From NCBI GenBank assembly GCA_963585895.1, contig OY757912.1:85395609-85459608 (forward strand): a stretch of 64,000 nt of DNA, written 5' to 3'. The notes below the pieces were generated by a model. The model was given only the letters and a program-made list of their open reading frames with translations, searched no databases and was not told the DNA's origin. Shown piece by piece: positions 11,064 to 20,739 of the stretch. Numbering within the stretch: position 1 is the stretch's first letter; the number at the start of each line of letters is the position of its first letter. The translations under genes were made by a program, and so were the position numbers. The stretch comes from Sepioteuthis lessoniana. Lineage: Eukaryota > Mollusca > Cephalopoda > Myopsida > Loliginidae.

Positions 11064-11715
11064 TGGTTGGTTGGTTGGGTTTTTATGGCATATCAACCTT
11101 TCTAGATTATTTAATGTCAATTCCATTTTTATGCAAATAGTTCTATTTCAAACAATTCAGTTTAGCATGAGTACACAGTTTAATTGTCAAAAACATTTCT
11201 ATTTCAAGCTATTCAGTTTATTCAAACAGTTCTAATTCAGCTAATTAGTAGTACAGATTTTACTTACACATAGGTAAATGTCAAAACAGTTCTATATTAA
11301 AGAATTCAGTTTAGTGTAGGGAGAGTTTCAATGTTAAAAACAGTTCTATTTCAAACAATTCAGTTTAGCATAAGTACGCAGTTTAAATGTATGTACAGCT
11401 TAATTGTCAAAACATTTCTATTTCAAGTTATTCAGTTCAGTCAAACAGTTATAATTCAAACAATTCTGTTTTGCATAAGCATGCAGTTAGTTCTATTTAA
11501 CCCATAGAATGGGCCTTATCAGGTGCTACCATTCCAGACCAGAATGGACCAGAGAGCTTTAGCAATGAGGAGGTGCTCCACATTCCCCAAAGTGCCAGCA
11601 TCACTGTAACCTCACCATCAGAATGTTTAGTGTCATATTCAGGACACTCATTGGAGGGTTTGTCCTACTGCAGAGGTGCAGTCGGTATATTCTATAGCCC
11701 CTAACCGACTGGGCA
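11064..11715 (-). repeat. Rep-A, full length, 13-bp TSD
   Basis: A reference copy of the family. The duplication 'aaataaataatga' is exact on both sides (11051-11063 and 11716-11728). Sense is the minus strand: the 5' end is 'gcccagtcggttaggggct' at the right and the 3' end is '...ggttgatatgccataaaaa' plus an A/C-rich tail at the left. The length of 652 bp comes from extra internal tandem units compared with 578-bp copies. No ORF is conserved, so it is a non-autonomous retroposon. No clear tRNA, 5S or 7SL head was recognised. Confidence 0.88.
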
Positions 11716-11839
11716 AAATAAATAATGAGGAAAAAACCCCAACAAAAAGCAAACAAATCAATATAAACTCTTGATCAGGTCTCTTTCAAAAGAAAAATCG
11801 GTATCAAACGGAATCATTTTGGTTGACATTGAATTCTAC

Positions 11840-12140
11840 TCAGATGTTTTCTACACTGTTGGTGAGGCTTAGAATATGTTGACACTATTCCCAACAGAGG
11901 CGTAAAACTCTTAGAAAAGGATGTTCTGAGTATGAATCTTCGCTGCATCTCGTGACGAGGCTGTAGTTGAGGGGCTCTGGGGATTGTTTCCTTACTCCCA
12001 GATTCACATTGATCTGGAGATGTAGTTTCAGTTAGGGTTCCATCTGTGGACCAAATATAACTTTTTGCGAATTATTTGTATTTGATAGGAATACTTGATA
12101 TCATAAAACTGTATGCAAAAGTTTTAGATTACTCAAAAAT
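11840..12140 (+). repeat. Rep-A2 fragment, old
   Basis: Contains the block 'gggttccatctgtggacc' near 12038 followed by the 'gaatacttgatatcataaaa' type region. Diverged from the consensus but in the expected order. Confidence 0.55.
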
Positions 12141-12394
12141 ATAAATAGTAGTGTATACTGTATTCAATTCCCGTATTCAATTCCTATATCTCTAGGCAAA
12201 AAATAACCCTCATGGTTAGAAATTCCATTAAGGGTCATCATTCATATCTTTTCCCCGAAGATCATTATGTGTCAATTCTCTTCTGTTGAAACGCCAAAAA
12301 ATGTTTTTTCTTTGATACCGTCGATGTTTTGCTATATCAAAGCAAAGAGACCAAACGAGAATCTCTTTTCTTACAACTGTGAATATTACCACTG

Positions 12395-12765
12395 AAGAAG
12401 GAGGCCCAGTTGGCTGCATCTCTGTAGACTTCCCCAACGAGTGTCCTGGATATGACATTCAACAATCTGCTGGTGAAGCTCCAGCAATGCAGGAATACCC
12501 TTTTATTACCATCACTCCCAGGTACACTCTGATAACACCTGATAGGGTCCTATCTATGGGTGAAATAGAACTAAACTGTGTCCTTATGCTAAAATAAGTT
12601 GCTTGAAATAGAAATGCTTTTGACATTAAACTGTGTACTAATGCACAACTGAATTGTTTGAAATAGAATCACTTATTTGCATAAAATGGATTTGGCATTA
12701 AATAACCCACAATGGTTGATGTGTCATAAAACTAAACCAATCTAAACCAAACATGAAGAAGGCCA
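12395..12765 (+). repeat. Rep-A copy with shared 3' tail
   Basis: The 5' part 'gttggctgcatctctgtag' is followed by 'gagtgtcctggatatgacat', 'gggtcctatctatgggtg' and the 3' end 'ttggcattaaataaccc' plus 'ggttgatgtgtcataaaac'. It is shortened in the internal tandem-unit region. The ORF at 12379-12597 is within the repeat. Confidence 0.75.
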
Positions 12766-12769
12766 GAGA

Positions 12770-13105
12770 ATGTACCGCTCGAAACGTTGTGTGAATTGCT
12801 CTGATTGATGTTAATGTTTAAAAACTACTGAGAAAAATACGGGAACTATTTACGAACAGCCATGAAGAAGAAATCGATTTTCAATAATGTCATTTTTATC
12901 GTCTCATTATAAAACAGAAGCTATTAAAAATGTCGTTAACCATCCATTTTTCTTATGTTTCTGCTCTTTTCTCATCTTTTGTCTGAATCTTTCATTCTCT
13001 TCTTTATCCTTTCTTAATATTTGTTAAAGTTGATTATCATTATTATTGACTTAATTACAAATCAACTTTATATGATTAAAAATAGTTTAATCGGGTAGCC
13101 ATATT
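12770..13105. other. No feature recognised
   Basis: AT-rich with CT-rich patches. Nothing repeated elsewhere in the window was noticed. Confidence 0.4.
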
Positions 13106-13107
13106 GT

Positions 13108-14110
13108 GTCATCATCCTCAACATAATCATCAAGTCATGTCGACGGTATGGGTTCCTTTGACTATCTCGTAATCCGTCCCTATAGGCCATCACCCTTGCT
13201 AGGTCCTCTAGACATATTCCAGTGTCCACACAGAACGGGTTAATGTAAGTTTTTACTGATCATCCAATCTTGGTGTGTCCATGTGTAGGAATCCATAGAT
13301 GAAAGTCAGTCATGACTTCGTCCTTACTTCTGTAGCAATGCCCGGCATATTTTGTTCATCTTACTAGGACGGTTTGTGAGATGGGTGGTAAGTAGCCATA
13401 CAACTGCTGTTTTAGGTCCTACTCGAAAAATTTATTCAAAACAGCCTGTAGCATCTTTGTGTAGTTCTCATTTAGATTTTTCTTCAAGCGCTTCGTTAGA
13501 GTCCAAATACTGCTGCCTTATAGTAGCACTGACACGGCTACTGTTTGGAAGAATTCCCGTCTTGTTTTATCATCGGTATCTGATTTCGATATGGTCGATA
13601 ACCTGTCAATAGTTGTTCATGCTTTGCCTATGTGTATACTGAGAGCGCTTTCAGTAGATGAGATATTGCTGTCGAGGTATATGAACTAGTATACTAATTT
13701 CAGAGGCCTTCCATTTAATGAAATGTCACCATCTCAGTTTTATCTCAGTTCACGTAGAGACCTATATCTCCTGCTGCTTGCTCCAAGCTATGCTGCTGTT
13801 GGGGCTGGTGTATTTGAAAAAAGTGCAAGTTCATCATCGTAGATTGCATCAGTAATAGTTTCTGCAAGATATCGTCTGCTATTAGCTTTTTTTAGTATTT
13901 ATTTTCATTAAATCTATTGACGTCTGTTGCCCTGAGTTGAAACTGTAAGTTGGACGCTGCCGGTAGTGTAGATTTTTATGAGTGTAGCATGCATGGTTTG
14001 TTTCTCGCTGCCAAAAATGCATATCCAGTTGAAGTGACTATATAAGAAAATAGTATGCAACCGTGTTGTATTCCTTGTATCTCTTTTAGTGCCCAAGGAA
14101 AGACACACGA
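13108..14110 (-). mobile_element. Old APE/RT LINE remnant (RTE-like)
   Basis: On the minus strand this follows the LINE-1x gene order from the post-RT region to the 3' end: the 'hub' segment matching 'LYGCTTWTLTKRLEKK' (near 13480-13520), the 'GHCWR'-like segment (13330-13370), and a (GAT)n-like 3' end at about 13108-13130. Identity to LINE-1x is low, so it is another, older subfamily shared with 51940-52570. No intact frame. The ORFs at 13352-13612 and 13914-14108 are shadows. Confidence 0.65.
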
Positions 14111-14164
14111 GGGTTAGCTGAACAGTTCATTGTCTGATCAAGATACTCTCAAGGAATGTATTTA

Positions 14165-14395
14165 TTTGCTAACTCCTCTGCCCGAGCAGCATGTGATAAA
14201 AGGTCAATTTTACCATATCAAGACTAAAAGCACAGTCTACCCAGCTATTTATCCATAGCTGGAGAGAGAGAAAAAAGGATTAATACGTTTCCCTAGGGTA
14301 TTAGCGCAATGTGAAATGCTAACATCTTAGAAGTGAATTTGAACTCGGGTTGCCGTTTCCATTCCCCACGACGATAACCATTAAAACATCAGCCA
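14165..14395 (-). mobile_element. SINE-P, old copy
   Basis: It has the SINE-P 3' part ('ctctgcccgagcagcatgtg'), the central 'atttatccatagctggagag', and a head with 'acgataaccatt' near 14380 that corresponds to the A box on the minus strand. No clear TSD. Confidence 0.65.
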
Positions 14396-14590
14396 TCAGC
14401 CCTCCGCTCGCATGAAATGTAACCAAACAAGATTTAGTTTTCAACATAGCCACTCTTGTGATTCACGCACTTTTTCCATTGATGTTGAAGAGCTGAGATT
14501 CCATTGCCCCCAAAATCATCAACTGCTAATATGACATCATCGTATGAACTTTTCAGCCCAGCCTCGTAGGAGGCATAATTTTTGGAGTAT

Positions 14591-14787
14591 CATCATCATC
14601 ATCATCATGTCATGCCGCCAGCACAGATATCCCTGACCCTCTTTCGCCACTTCTCCCTATCGTTCATCGTCTCTGGCAGGTCTTCAGGGCTACATCCCGT
14701 ATCCTCACATAGGTGCTATATGTATGTTCGAGCTGGTCGTCCTGCTTTTGCTCGCCCATACTTGAGGGTCCATAGGAGTACATCACT
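14591..14787 (-). mobile_element. LINE-1x 3' end, 5'-truncated, short TSD
   Basis: About 200 bp of the LINE-1x 3' end with its (GAT)n tail, read on the minus strand. The flanks share 'ttggagtat' (about 14582-14590 and 14788-14796), consistent with a 9-bp target duplication after target-primed reverse transcription. Severe 5' truncation is typical of LINEs. Confidence 0.8.
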
Positions 14788-14791
14788 TGGA

Positions 14792-14796
<5 letters not shown>

Positions 14797-14835
<39 letters not shown>

Positions 14836-14937
14836 TATGTATGATATGATATATATATATATGTATATATATGAAAAATGAGTAACATCGAAGAACGTGC
14901 CCATTCTCTTAGGGATATCATTATTATTTATTGTCCG

Positions 14938-14978
<41 letters not shown>

Positions 14979-14980
14979 AG
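14797..14980. repeat. (TA)n and (CT)n(TA)n microsatellites
   Basis: TA runs at 14794-14832 and 14849-14870, and a CT-to-TA compound run at 14938-14978. ORFs on both strands here encode only Tyr/Ile or Arg/Glu repeats and are artefacts. Confidence 0.96.
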
Positions 14981-15104
14981 CCGAGGAAGAAATCCAAGGG
15001 GTAACAGTATCCAATTTGTGTGATCAATCTCATTATATGATAATTTGGGATTAAAAATACATCAACACTCAACGTGCTGAGTTAAATAATCTTTTTATAT
15101 AAAA

Positions 15105-15275
15105 TAAAAAGAAAAAATTCATTTCTTTGGTGTTATTATAAATTTATTTCTGGTCGTGTTGATGATCATCAGATCCAGTAGAAAATTTTTTCTTCTACAA
15201 CATCTGATGATGGTCATCACGATCAGAAATAAATTTATAACGACACCAAGAAAGTGATTTTTTCTTCTTCTTTTT
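15105..15275. mobile_element. Foldback element with hammerhead-like arms
   Basis: Two arms of about 80 bp (15105-15184 and 15191-15275) are inverted copies of one another with about 85% identity by eye. The right arm on the plus strand contains the hammerhead core order 'ctgatga' (15204-15210), a 5-bp stem II with one G-T pair (15211-15215 with 15221-15225), 'gaaa' (15226-15229) and a palindromic stem III 'ataaatttat' (15229-15238). The left arm holds a degraded version on the minus strand. Stem I is imperfect in this copy (one A-C mismatch). The family resembles the ribozyme-bearing terminal repeats of Penelope-like elements, but that is inference. Confidence 0.65.
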
Positions 15276-15517
15276 ATATCTATCTATCTATCTATCTATG
15301 AAGATTTTTTCCCAGCACGTCTAAAATACGAACTAGAAGAAGGGGCTTATAAAACATTGCCTTATACCAGACAGCTCTCTTATGATCATGTATGCGAACA
15401 TATCATAAAGTGACATTTGTTTAAACACGCTTACACATGCACACACATTCAGACAAACTCATCTACACATAGATATATTAGAGAATTACCGAGATACATA
15501 TATACATCTAATGAAAC

Positions 15518-15572
<55 letters not shown>
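15276..15572. repeat. (CTAT)n, (AT)n(GT)n microsatellites
   Basis: CTAT repeats at about 15278-15300, then (TA)n passing into (GT)n at 15520-15572. DNA between is anonymous. Confidence 0.95.
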
Positions 15573-15617
15573 ATGTATATGTATATATACCAACCCATTT
15601 ACACGAAGAGGATGTGG

Positions 15618-15863
15618 CAAGACAATTTGTAAGCTGATTTTAGTAGGTTTGAATTAAGGGTTTCTTTCTCCTATATTAGTTGCTTATCAATGGTTACCAA
15701 GAATCCAGTCTTCCCTACTATTCGACCATTGTTGGAAGGAGAATAGGTTGATGGATATCTTACCCTCTAGTAGAAGCGCTATGTGAAACAAATTGCCTCA
15801 TCAAGGGTTTAAACTCTGGTCACCATATCCATTTTCATTGAAGATAAACATTACACCACAAGT

Positions 15864-15868
<5 letters not shown>
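15618..15868 (-). mobile_element. SINE-P, old copy
   Basis: On the minus strand the head 'cttgtggtgtaatgtttat' is at the right end (15845-15866), followed by the central domain and a truncated 3' part with 'ctaatataggagaaagaaac' near 15660-15680. A (CT)n array (15867-15893) abuts the head, and a GATA array follows at 15911-15938. Confidence 0.7.
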
Positions 15869-15896
<28 letters not shown>

Positions 15897-15964
15897 GGGA
15901 TAAAAAATCTTTATAGATAGATAGATAGATAGATAGAAAAAGGAAATGAAAAAAATCATTTTCT

Positions 15965-16020
15965 TGGCGTCATTATAAATTTATTTCTGGTCGTGATGAC
16001 CATCATCAGATGTTGTAGAA
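15965..16020 (-). ncRNA. Candidate type I hammerhead ribozyme
   Basis: The minus strand contains every core element of a hammerhead in the right order and spacing. 'cat' (stem I, 16012-16010) is followed directly by CTGATGA (16009-16003), stem II 'tggtc'/'gacca' (16002-15998 with 15992-15988) closing the 5-nt loop ATCAC, and GAAA (15987-15984). Stem III is the self-complementary 'ataaatttat' (15984-15975). An unpaired A at 15974 is the predicted cleavage base, and 'atg' (15973-15971) pairs with the opening 'cat'. After an internal loop, 'ttctt' and 'aagaa' could extend stem I. It lies in a second, single-arm copy of the foldback family (15940-16045). Self-cleavage is inferred, not shown. Confidence 0.65.
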
Positions 16021-16061
16021 GAAATATTTTTCTACTGCATCTGTTTCTGTCTCTGTCCCCA

Positions 16062-16130
<69 letters not shown>

Positions 16131-16443
16131 ATAAATGAATTATACATTTATGCATTATGAACAGAGTGTGATTGATAGTCATGAACGGATCGTGATAGAT
16201 AGATAAATAGATAGATATGAATGAACTTTGTTTGATAGATAGATAGATAGATCAGCAGAGAAGAACTACATTGAAGAGTCTTGATGTTGATATCCTGTTA
16301 AGGGAGAGATATGTCAATATATGAATTATTGATTTGTAAAGACTGGCAATTAAAATAGAAAGTTTCCTTATAATTTGAATGACATCAGATGAGACTGAGA
16401 ATATAAATTGAAAGACTCCCGCCTCATATACGTATATGTTTAT

Positions 16444-16503
<60 letters not shown>
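16062..16503. repeat. (CT)n(TA)n, (GATA)n and (TG)n arrays
   Basis: CT into TA at 16062-16127; short GATA runs near 16196 and 16235; a perfect TG array of about 60 bp at 16444-16503. No gene between. Confidence 0.96.
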
Positions 16504-16504
<1 letters not shown>

Positions 16505-16506
<2 letters not shown>

Positions 16507-16900
16507 TAGATTGATAAGAAGATGAATCAGTTTGATCAGGTGTAGAATCGATATGAATCAATCAGAAAGAAACTGATAACCGTTTGCTACGCTGGAATTA
16601 ATGATTCTTAACAACAAAGATAATAGAAATAATGTCATGAGACGAGCCTCGAAAGTTAGACAAATAAGTCAAGATCGAGTCCAAAAAAAAAAAAAAATGA
16701 TTCGTATGTGTAACTATCACGAACAACTCTTAGTAGCTGCCAGGTAGAATATTATGCAAACTTGCTTGGTTTGGATAGTGTTGAAAACAACACCGAATCA
16801 TGAATTAAAGATTAATTTGACAAAGACGGTAGTTATTCTCAAGCTTAAATAAGATTTTTTAAAGTACGGAAGTTTTAAAGTTTTAAATATTAAGTAAATG
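16505..16900. other. No feature recognised
   Basis: AT-rich DNA with a short A run at 16683. It contains no repeat I can place. Confidence 0.4.
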
Positions 16901-16904
16901 GTTA

Positions 16905-17559
16905 GCTTAGCTTAAATGGTTTAATGGCGTATCAACCCTTGATGGTTATATAGTTGGTTGGTTTGTTGGGTTTTATGGCATATCAACCTTTGTAGGTTAT
17001 TTAACGCCAAATCCAATTTTATGTAAATAATCTGTTCTACTTAAGACAATTCAGTTTAGCATAAGTACACAGTTTAATGGTCAAAACATTTCCATTTCTA
17101 ACAATTCAAGCAGTTGTATGTAACAATTCGGTTAAGTGTAAATACAGTTTTAATGTCGAAAAACAGTTCTATTTCAAATAATTCAGTTAAGCATAAGCAC
17201 GCAGTTTAAATGTAAGTACGGTTTAATTGTAAAAAGTCATTTCTATTTCAAACTATTCAGTTTTACTCAAACAGTTCATTTTAGCATGAGTATGCAGTTA
17301 ATTCTATTTAACCCATAGATAGGACCCTTATCAGATGCTACCACTCCGGGCCAGAGTAGACCTGGGAGCAATGGCAATAAAGGGGTACTCCACATTCCCC
17401 AAAGCTCCAGCATTGCTGGAACCTCACCATCAGATTGTTTAGTGTCATATCCAGGACACTCGTTAGGGGGAGTGTTACCCCTCTGCAGAGGTGCAGTCAG
17501 TGTATTCTACAGCCCCAGCTGACTGAGCAATTGATGGTTATATAATTCCAAATCTTGTT

Positions 17560-17629
<70 letters not shown>

Positions 17630-17765
17630 TTTTAAGTGAATAGTTTGTAAGTAGCATTTCTTAACGAGTCAGAACTCATTTGTACGCACGCAGTTAAGGG
17701 GCTTCAAGTATTCCTTTCAAACACTAATAGTTCTATTTGCACTCAGTTAAAGTATTTCAAGTATT
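16905..17765 (-). repeat. Rep-A2 host split by a Rep-A insertion
   Basis: The left piece (about 16905-16952) carries the 3' tail 'atggcgtatcaaccc', and the right piece (17531-17765) resumes with 'attccaaatcttgtttatac' and the 'agttaaagtatttcaag' units. Between them lies the younger Rep-A at 16953-17530. A (CA)n(TA)n array (17563-17626) sits in the right piece where other Rep-A2 copies also have (AT)n. Confidence 0.75.
16953..17530 (-). repeat. Rep-A, full length, 14-bp TSD
   Basis: Exact duplication 'ttgatggttatata' at 16939-16952 and 17531-17544. The 578-bp element is collinear with 56083-56660. Minus-strand sense: 5' 'cagtcagctggggctgtag', 3' 'ggttgatatgccataaaacc' plus an A/C-rich tail. 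It has no ORF, and the duplication falls inside an older relative, showing repeated waves of activity. Confidence 0.92.
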
Positions 17766-17995
17766 GTAATCTATACGCCGATTGCATCTCTGCAGAGGGG
17801 TCAGACGAGTGTCAAGGATATGACATTAAACAATCTGATGGTGAGGCTCTAGTAATGCTGGAGTTTGGGAGAATACGAAGCACCCCTTCATTGCCATTGC
17901 TACCAGATCCACTCTGACTCAGAGTGGTAGCACATGATAGGGTCCAATCTATGGGTCAACTAGACAGTGTGCAAACAAATGACTTGTGTTAAATT

Positions 17996-18825
17996 TGTAA
18001 CATACCCACGATACGGATATGTGAAATAGACATACTGTTCATAAAATGTTCATAAACATGTATAGGAATCCGAAAACACGAAATTCACGAAATTGGTTCA
18101 GGTATGAAACTTTATTACCTTTGAGTGCCCGTGGTGTAATTGTTATCGTCCCAGGAAATGAACACGGCGACACGAGTTCAAATCCTGGACGAGACTGATT
18201 GCATTTCTTATTGCACTAATACCCTTGGGAAAGGTATGAATCCAATTATTCTCCCTCCAGCTATGGGCAAATAGTAGGACAGGCTAGGTTCTTCAGCCTT
18301 GGTTAGGCAACTAGTCTAGGAGAAGGAAAACTGAATTCAAACCTGTTAAACTCCGCTTAAAAAATTGACCTTGTGTCATATCCTGCCCGAGCGGAGGGGT
18401 TGGTAAATAGGATTACCTTTGTGTTAAAGGTTATTCGACATGAGGAGAAAGGGACAAAATCTTTCTATGCGGACTGATTTTACATCGTCAGCTCTCAACG
18501 CGCGGCGCCCGTAGCGCACAAACTCGTCTGGCCTCGCCCAGCTCTGAATCTCGACTCTCTCGTTCGGAGGCAGGAACTCAACTCTGCTTTTTCTCAAATC
18601 TCAGCCCACGCCTCCGGTGCATGACGTCACCCACATCCCCTGATCTCAGTTCCTATCTGGGAGTTTTATTTTGACATCTCTGAATGACACATCCCCTCCG
18701 CGCGCGCGTGAACACCTGCGTTAATGTTGCACCTAACTAACCCATGCGCTAAGCGAAAGGTTCTAAGCCTAACTAAACCGAAAGGCAAGATATGCAAAAC
18801 GAAATCCCTCCACAATTATATTACA
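17996..18825 (-). mobile_element. Solo LTR (Gypsy-like size TSD), SINE nested inside
   Basis: Ends are TGTAA and TTACA, flanked by the 4-bp duplication 'aatt' (17992-17995 and 18826-18829) inside Rep-A2. Without the nested SINE-P the LTR is about 540 bp. Sense is probably the minus strand: a GC-rich promoter-like part with CRE 'tgacgtcatg' near 18620 precedes an 'aataaag' at about 18108-18114. No internal coding region is present, so it is a relic of LTR-LTR recombination. A 4-bp duplication would suit Gypsy; the family is otherwise unassigned. Confidence 0.7.
18124..18411 (+). mobile_element. SINE-P, full length, 10-bp TSD
   Basis: Exact duplication 'attacctttg' at 18114-18123 and 18412-18421. 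Head, central domain and 3' end agree closely with 6630-6911, though the A box carries 'aattgttat' instead of 'aatggttat'. It lies within the solo LTR, so it is the youngest layer of this nest. Confidence 0.92.
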
Positions 18826-18888
18826 AATTAACTTGTTTGAAATAGAAATGCTTGATCATTTAACAATGTGTTCGGTCTGGTTGTGTTT

Positions 18889-19087
18889 CTTTGTTTAATG
18901 GCATATAATCCTTTGTAGAGTATTTAATGCCAAAGCCATTCTCCTAGAAGAACAATAGTAGTACTATTCAACCCATAACTGGAAGGATTAGGTTCATACC
19001 CATCTAAAGGGTATTTGTCCGAAAGTGAAGGTAATAGTGCGACTGGAGTTCGAACTCGTTTACTCCGATTTCGCAGTCCATCGCTTT
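18889..19087 (-). mobile_element. SINE-Q inside Rep-A2
   Basis: Minus strand: a truncated head with B-box 'acgagttcgaactcc' (about 19045-19060), then 'ttcactttcgg', the central domain, and the 3' tail 'aatgccattaaacaaagaaa' type at the left end. Flanks 'aacaatgtg'/'tacagtgtg' look like a diverged TSD. Confidence 0.75.
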
Positions 19088-19222
19088 ACAGTGTGTAAAC
19101 AAATGACTGATGCTGAAATGAATTGTTAGTGTTAAATAGCAGTACTTGAAAGTATTTTACTCTGTGCAAACAAATGATTAATAGTAAATAGACATAAGTT
19201 AAAGAGTAAATAGAAATAAGTG

Positions 19223-19468
19223 TGTTGTATAGTGGCTCGTACCACGTGACTTTCGGTATCGCGGAAGTATAAAAGACCCCGTATCTCAAGAAAAGAGACA
19301 GAAGCAGAAGCAGAGACAGAAGAACTCTGAAGGACGTCGGTCAGGAGTAAGACCAACTTCGGACGTAACGCCTACAGCGAGAGTCTTATAATACTAATGG
19401 AACTGTACTAGAGTTAATAAATAATTAACTTTATTTCACTGTGTATCGACTCCTTACCACGATACAAC
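19223..19468 (+). mobile_element. Short solo LTR, 246 bp, 6-bp TSD
   Basis: Inside Rep-A2, with inverted ends GTTGTAT/ATACAAC and the duplication 'taagtg' (19217-19222 and 19469-19474). A TATA box 'tataaaag' lies near 19267 and an 'aataaataa' near 19419, giving promoter and poly(A) parts in the order expected of an LTR on the plus strand. The internal region is absent. Family unassigned. Confidence 0.65.
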
Positions 19469-19649
19469 TAAGTGAAACCAATTAACTGTGTGCAAAAAAA
19501 AGAAGACCTCAGGTTCGTTTAAAAATATTCTTGACAAAATGTGTTTATAAATCATATATTTAATATATATGTATGAAGAGGATTTGGTATTGAATAACCT
19601 ACAATGTTTGATGTGCCATAAAACCAAACAAAATCAAACCAAAATGGTT

Positions 19650-20245
19650 ATCTAACACAAATAAATTTTATTCAATATCCATTATTGCACCCAGTTAAAT
19701 TGTTTTAAGCACTGCTATTTGACATTATGAATACTATTCAACATTAGACCTTTGATTGCGCACAGCAAAATGGTTCCAAATACTACCATGAAATATAAAT
19801 AATTCAATTTAACATAAATTATTTGTTTGCACAGTTAAATGGTTTCATGTATAGTAAATGACTAAATATTTCTATTAGACTCACAGTTGGGACCCTCACA
19901 GGTACTACCACTCTGGGTTAGAGTGGACCTGGGAGTAATAAGAATGAAGGGCTACTTCACGCAGTCAGATGCAGTTTTAATGTCATACCCAGGACACTAG
20001 TTGTAGTTGGCTCATAGATAGGACCTAAGAGGTACTACTACTCAGGGTCTGGGTGGACCTAAGAGGACGAGTAAAGAACGGGTACTCCACATTTCAGAAA
20101 TTCAAAGAGTAGAGCCTAACCATCAGAAGTCGTTTAACGTCACACACATGACACTAAATGGTTTCAAGTATTACTACCCAACATCAATTATTCTATTCAC
20201 CACTCAACATTTGTTTGCACATAGTTAAATAGTTTTAGATATCGT
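19650..20245 (-). repeat. Rep-A2 copies, old
   Basis: Two body blocks, 'gggaccctcacaggtact' (about 19889) and 'ataggacctaagaggtact' (about 20015), are each followed by the 'gtcataccc'/'gtcacacac' motif. Flanking 'gcacagttaaatggtttca' units are present. Confidence 0.65.
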
Positions 20246-20272
20246 AAGTTGGCGACCGTAGTCGAGGGTGAC
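20246..20272 (-). mobile_element. SINE-K 3' tail fragment
   Basis: 'ggcgaccgtagtcgagggtg' is identical in type to the 3' end of SINE-K at 41889-41910. Only the tail is present. Confidence 0.55.
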
Positions 20273-20412
20273 CAAAATTTAGGCATAAAATAACCATATC
20301 ATATGCCATTAAAATCATTAAATAGATTTTTTAAAAGAAATAACGATACAAAAATGTAAATATAAACGTACAATGAACACGATTCCCTAACCTCTTGAAA
20401 GAGAATACTTAT

Positions 20413-20462
20413 ATATGGGTTGATATGCCATTAAAATCAATGAATGTATCAATCAACCAACT
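20413..20462 (+). repeat. Retroposon 3' tail with (AATC)-like end
   Basis: 'atgggttgatatgccattaa' plus 'aatcaatgaatgtatcaatc'. Same terminal motif as at 1655 and 35505. Confidence 0.6.
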
Positions 20463-20577
20463 TCCGGTTTGTTTGTTTTATAAATACCACATGTGATATC
20501 AAAGAAACGACTTTAAATAAAATTTTGAATTGATGAGCTGCTCCCAAGCGCACTGAGAAATTTTATGAAAAATGGAA

Positions 20578-20735
20578 GAAAAAAAAAAAAAAAAGCAAAG
20601 AGAAAAGAGAAAAGAAAAGAAGAAGGAAAATCAGTGAGGTTGAAATTATGGGTGATGCAATTCTGCTGATACCGCATGACCTCCCTCCCCAGCAAAAAAA
20701 GAAAAAAAAAAAAAGACGCAAACAAATAAACAAAC
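20578..20735. repeat. Poly-A and purine-rich runs
   Basis: A-rich, G-spotted sequence that creates Phe/Leu-rich minus-strand ORFs (20513-20787). No coding evidence. Confidence 0.85.
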
Positions 20736-20739
20736 TAAA

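Larger units (their letters stand above)
17766..19645 (+). repeat. Rep-A2 host broken by three insertions
   Basis: Rep-A2 pieces, in order: 17766-17995 (5' body), 18826-18888, 19088-19222 and 19469-19645 (3' tail 'atttggtattgaataacc' and 'tgatgtgccataaaacc'). The joins are bridged by a solo LTR, a SINE-Q and a second solo LTR. Removing the inserts gives a collinear Rep-A2, which dates it as older than all three. Confidence 0.75.

Noticed and set aside
14582-15072. ORFs of about 100 codons on both strands with Tyr/Ile repeats
   Set aside because: They consist of translated (TA)n and (GA)n microsatellites joined to a LINE tail.
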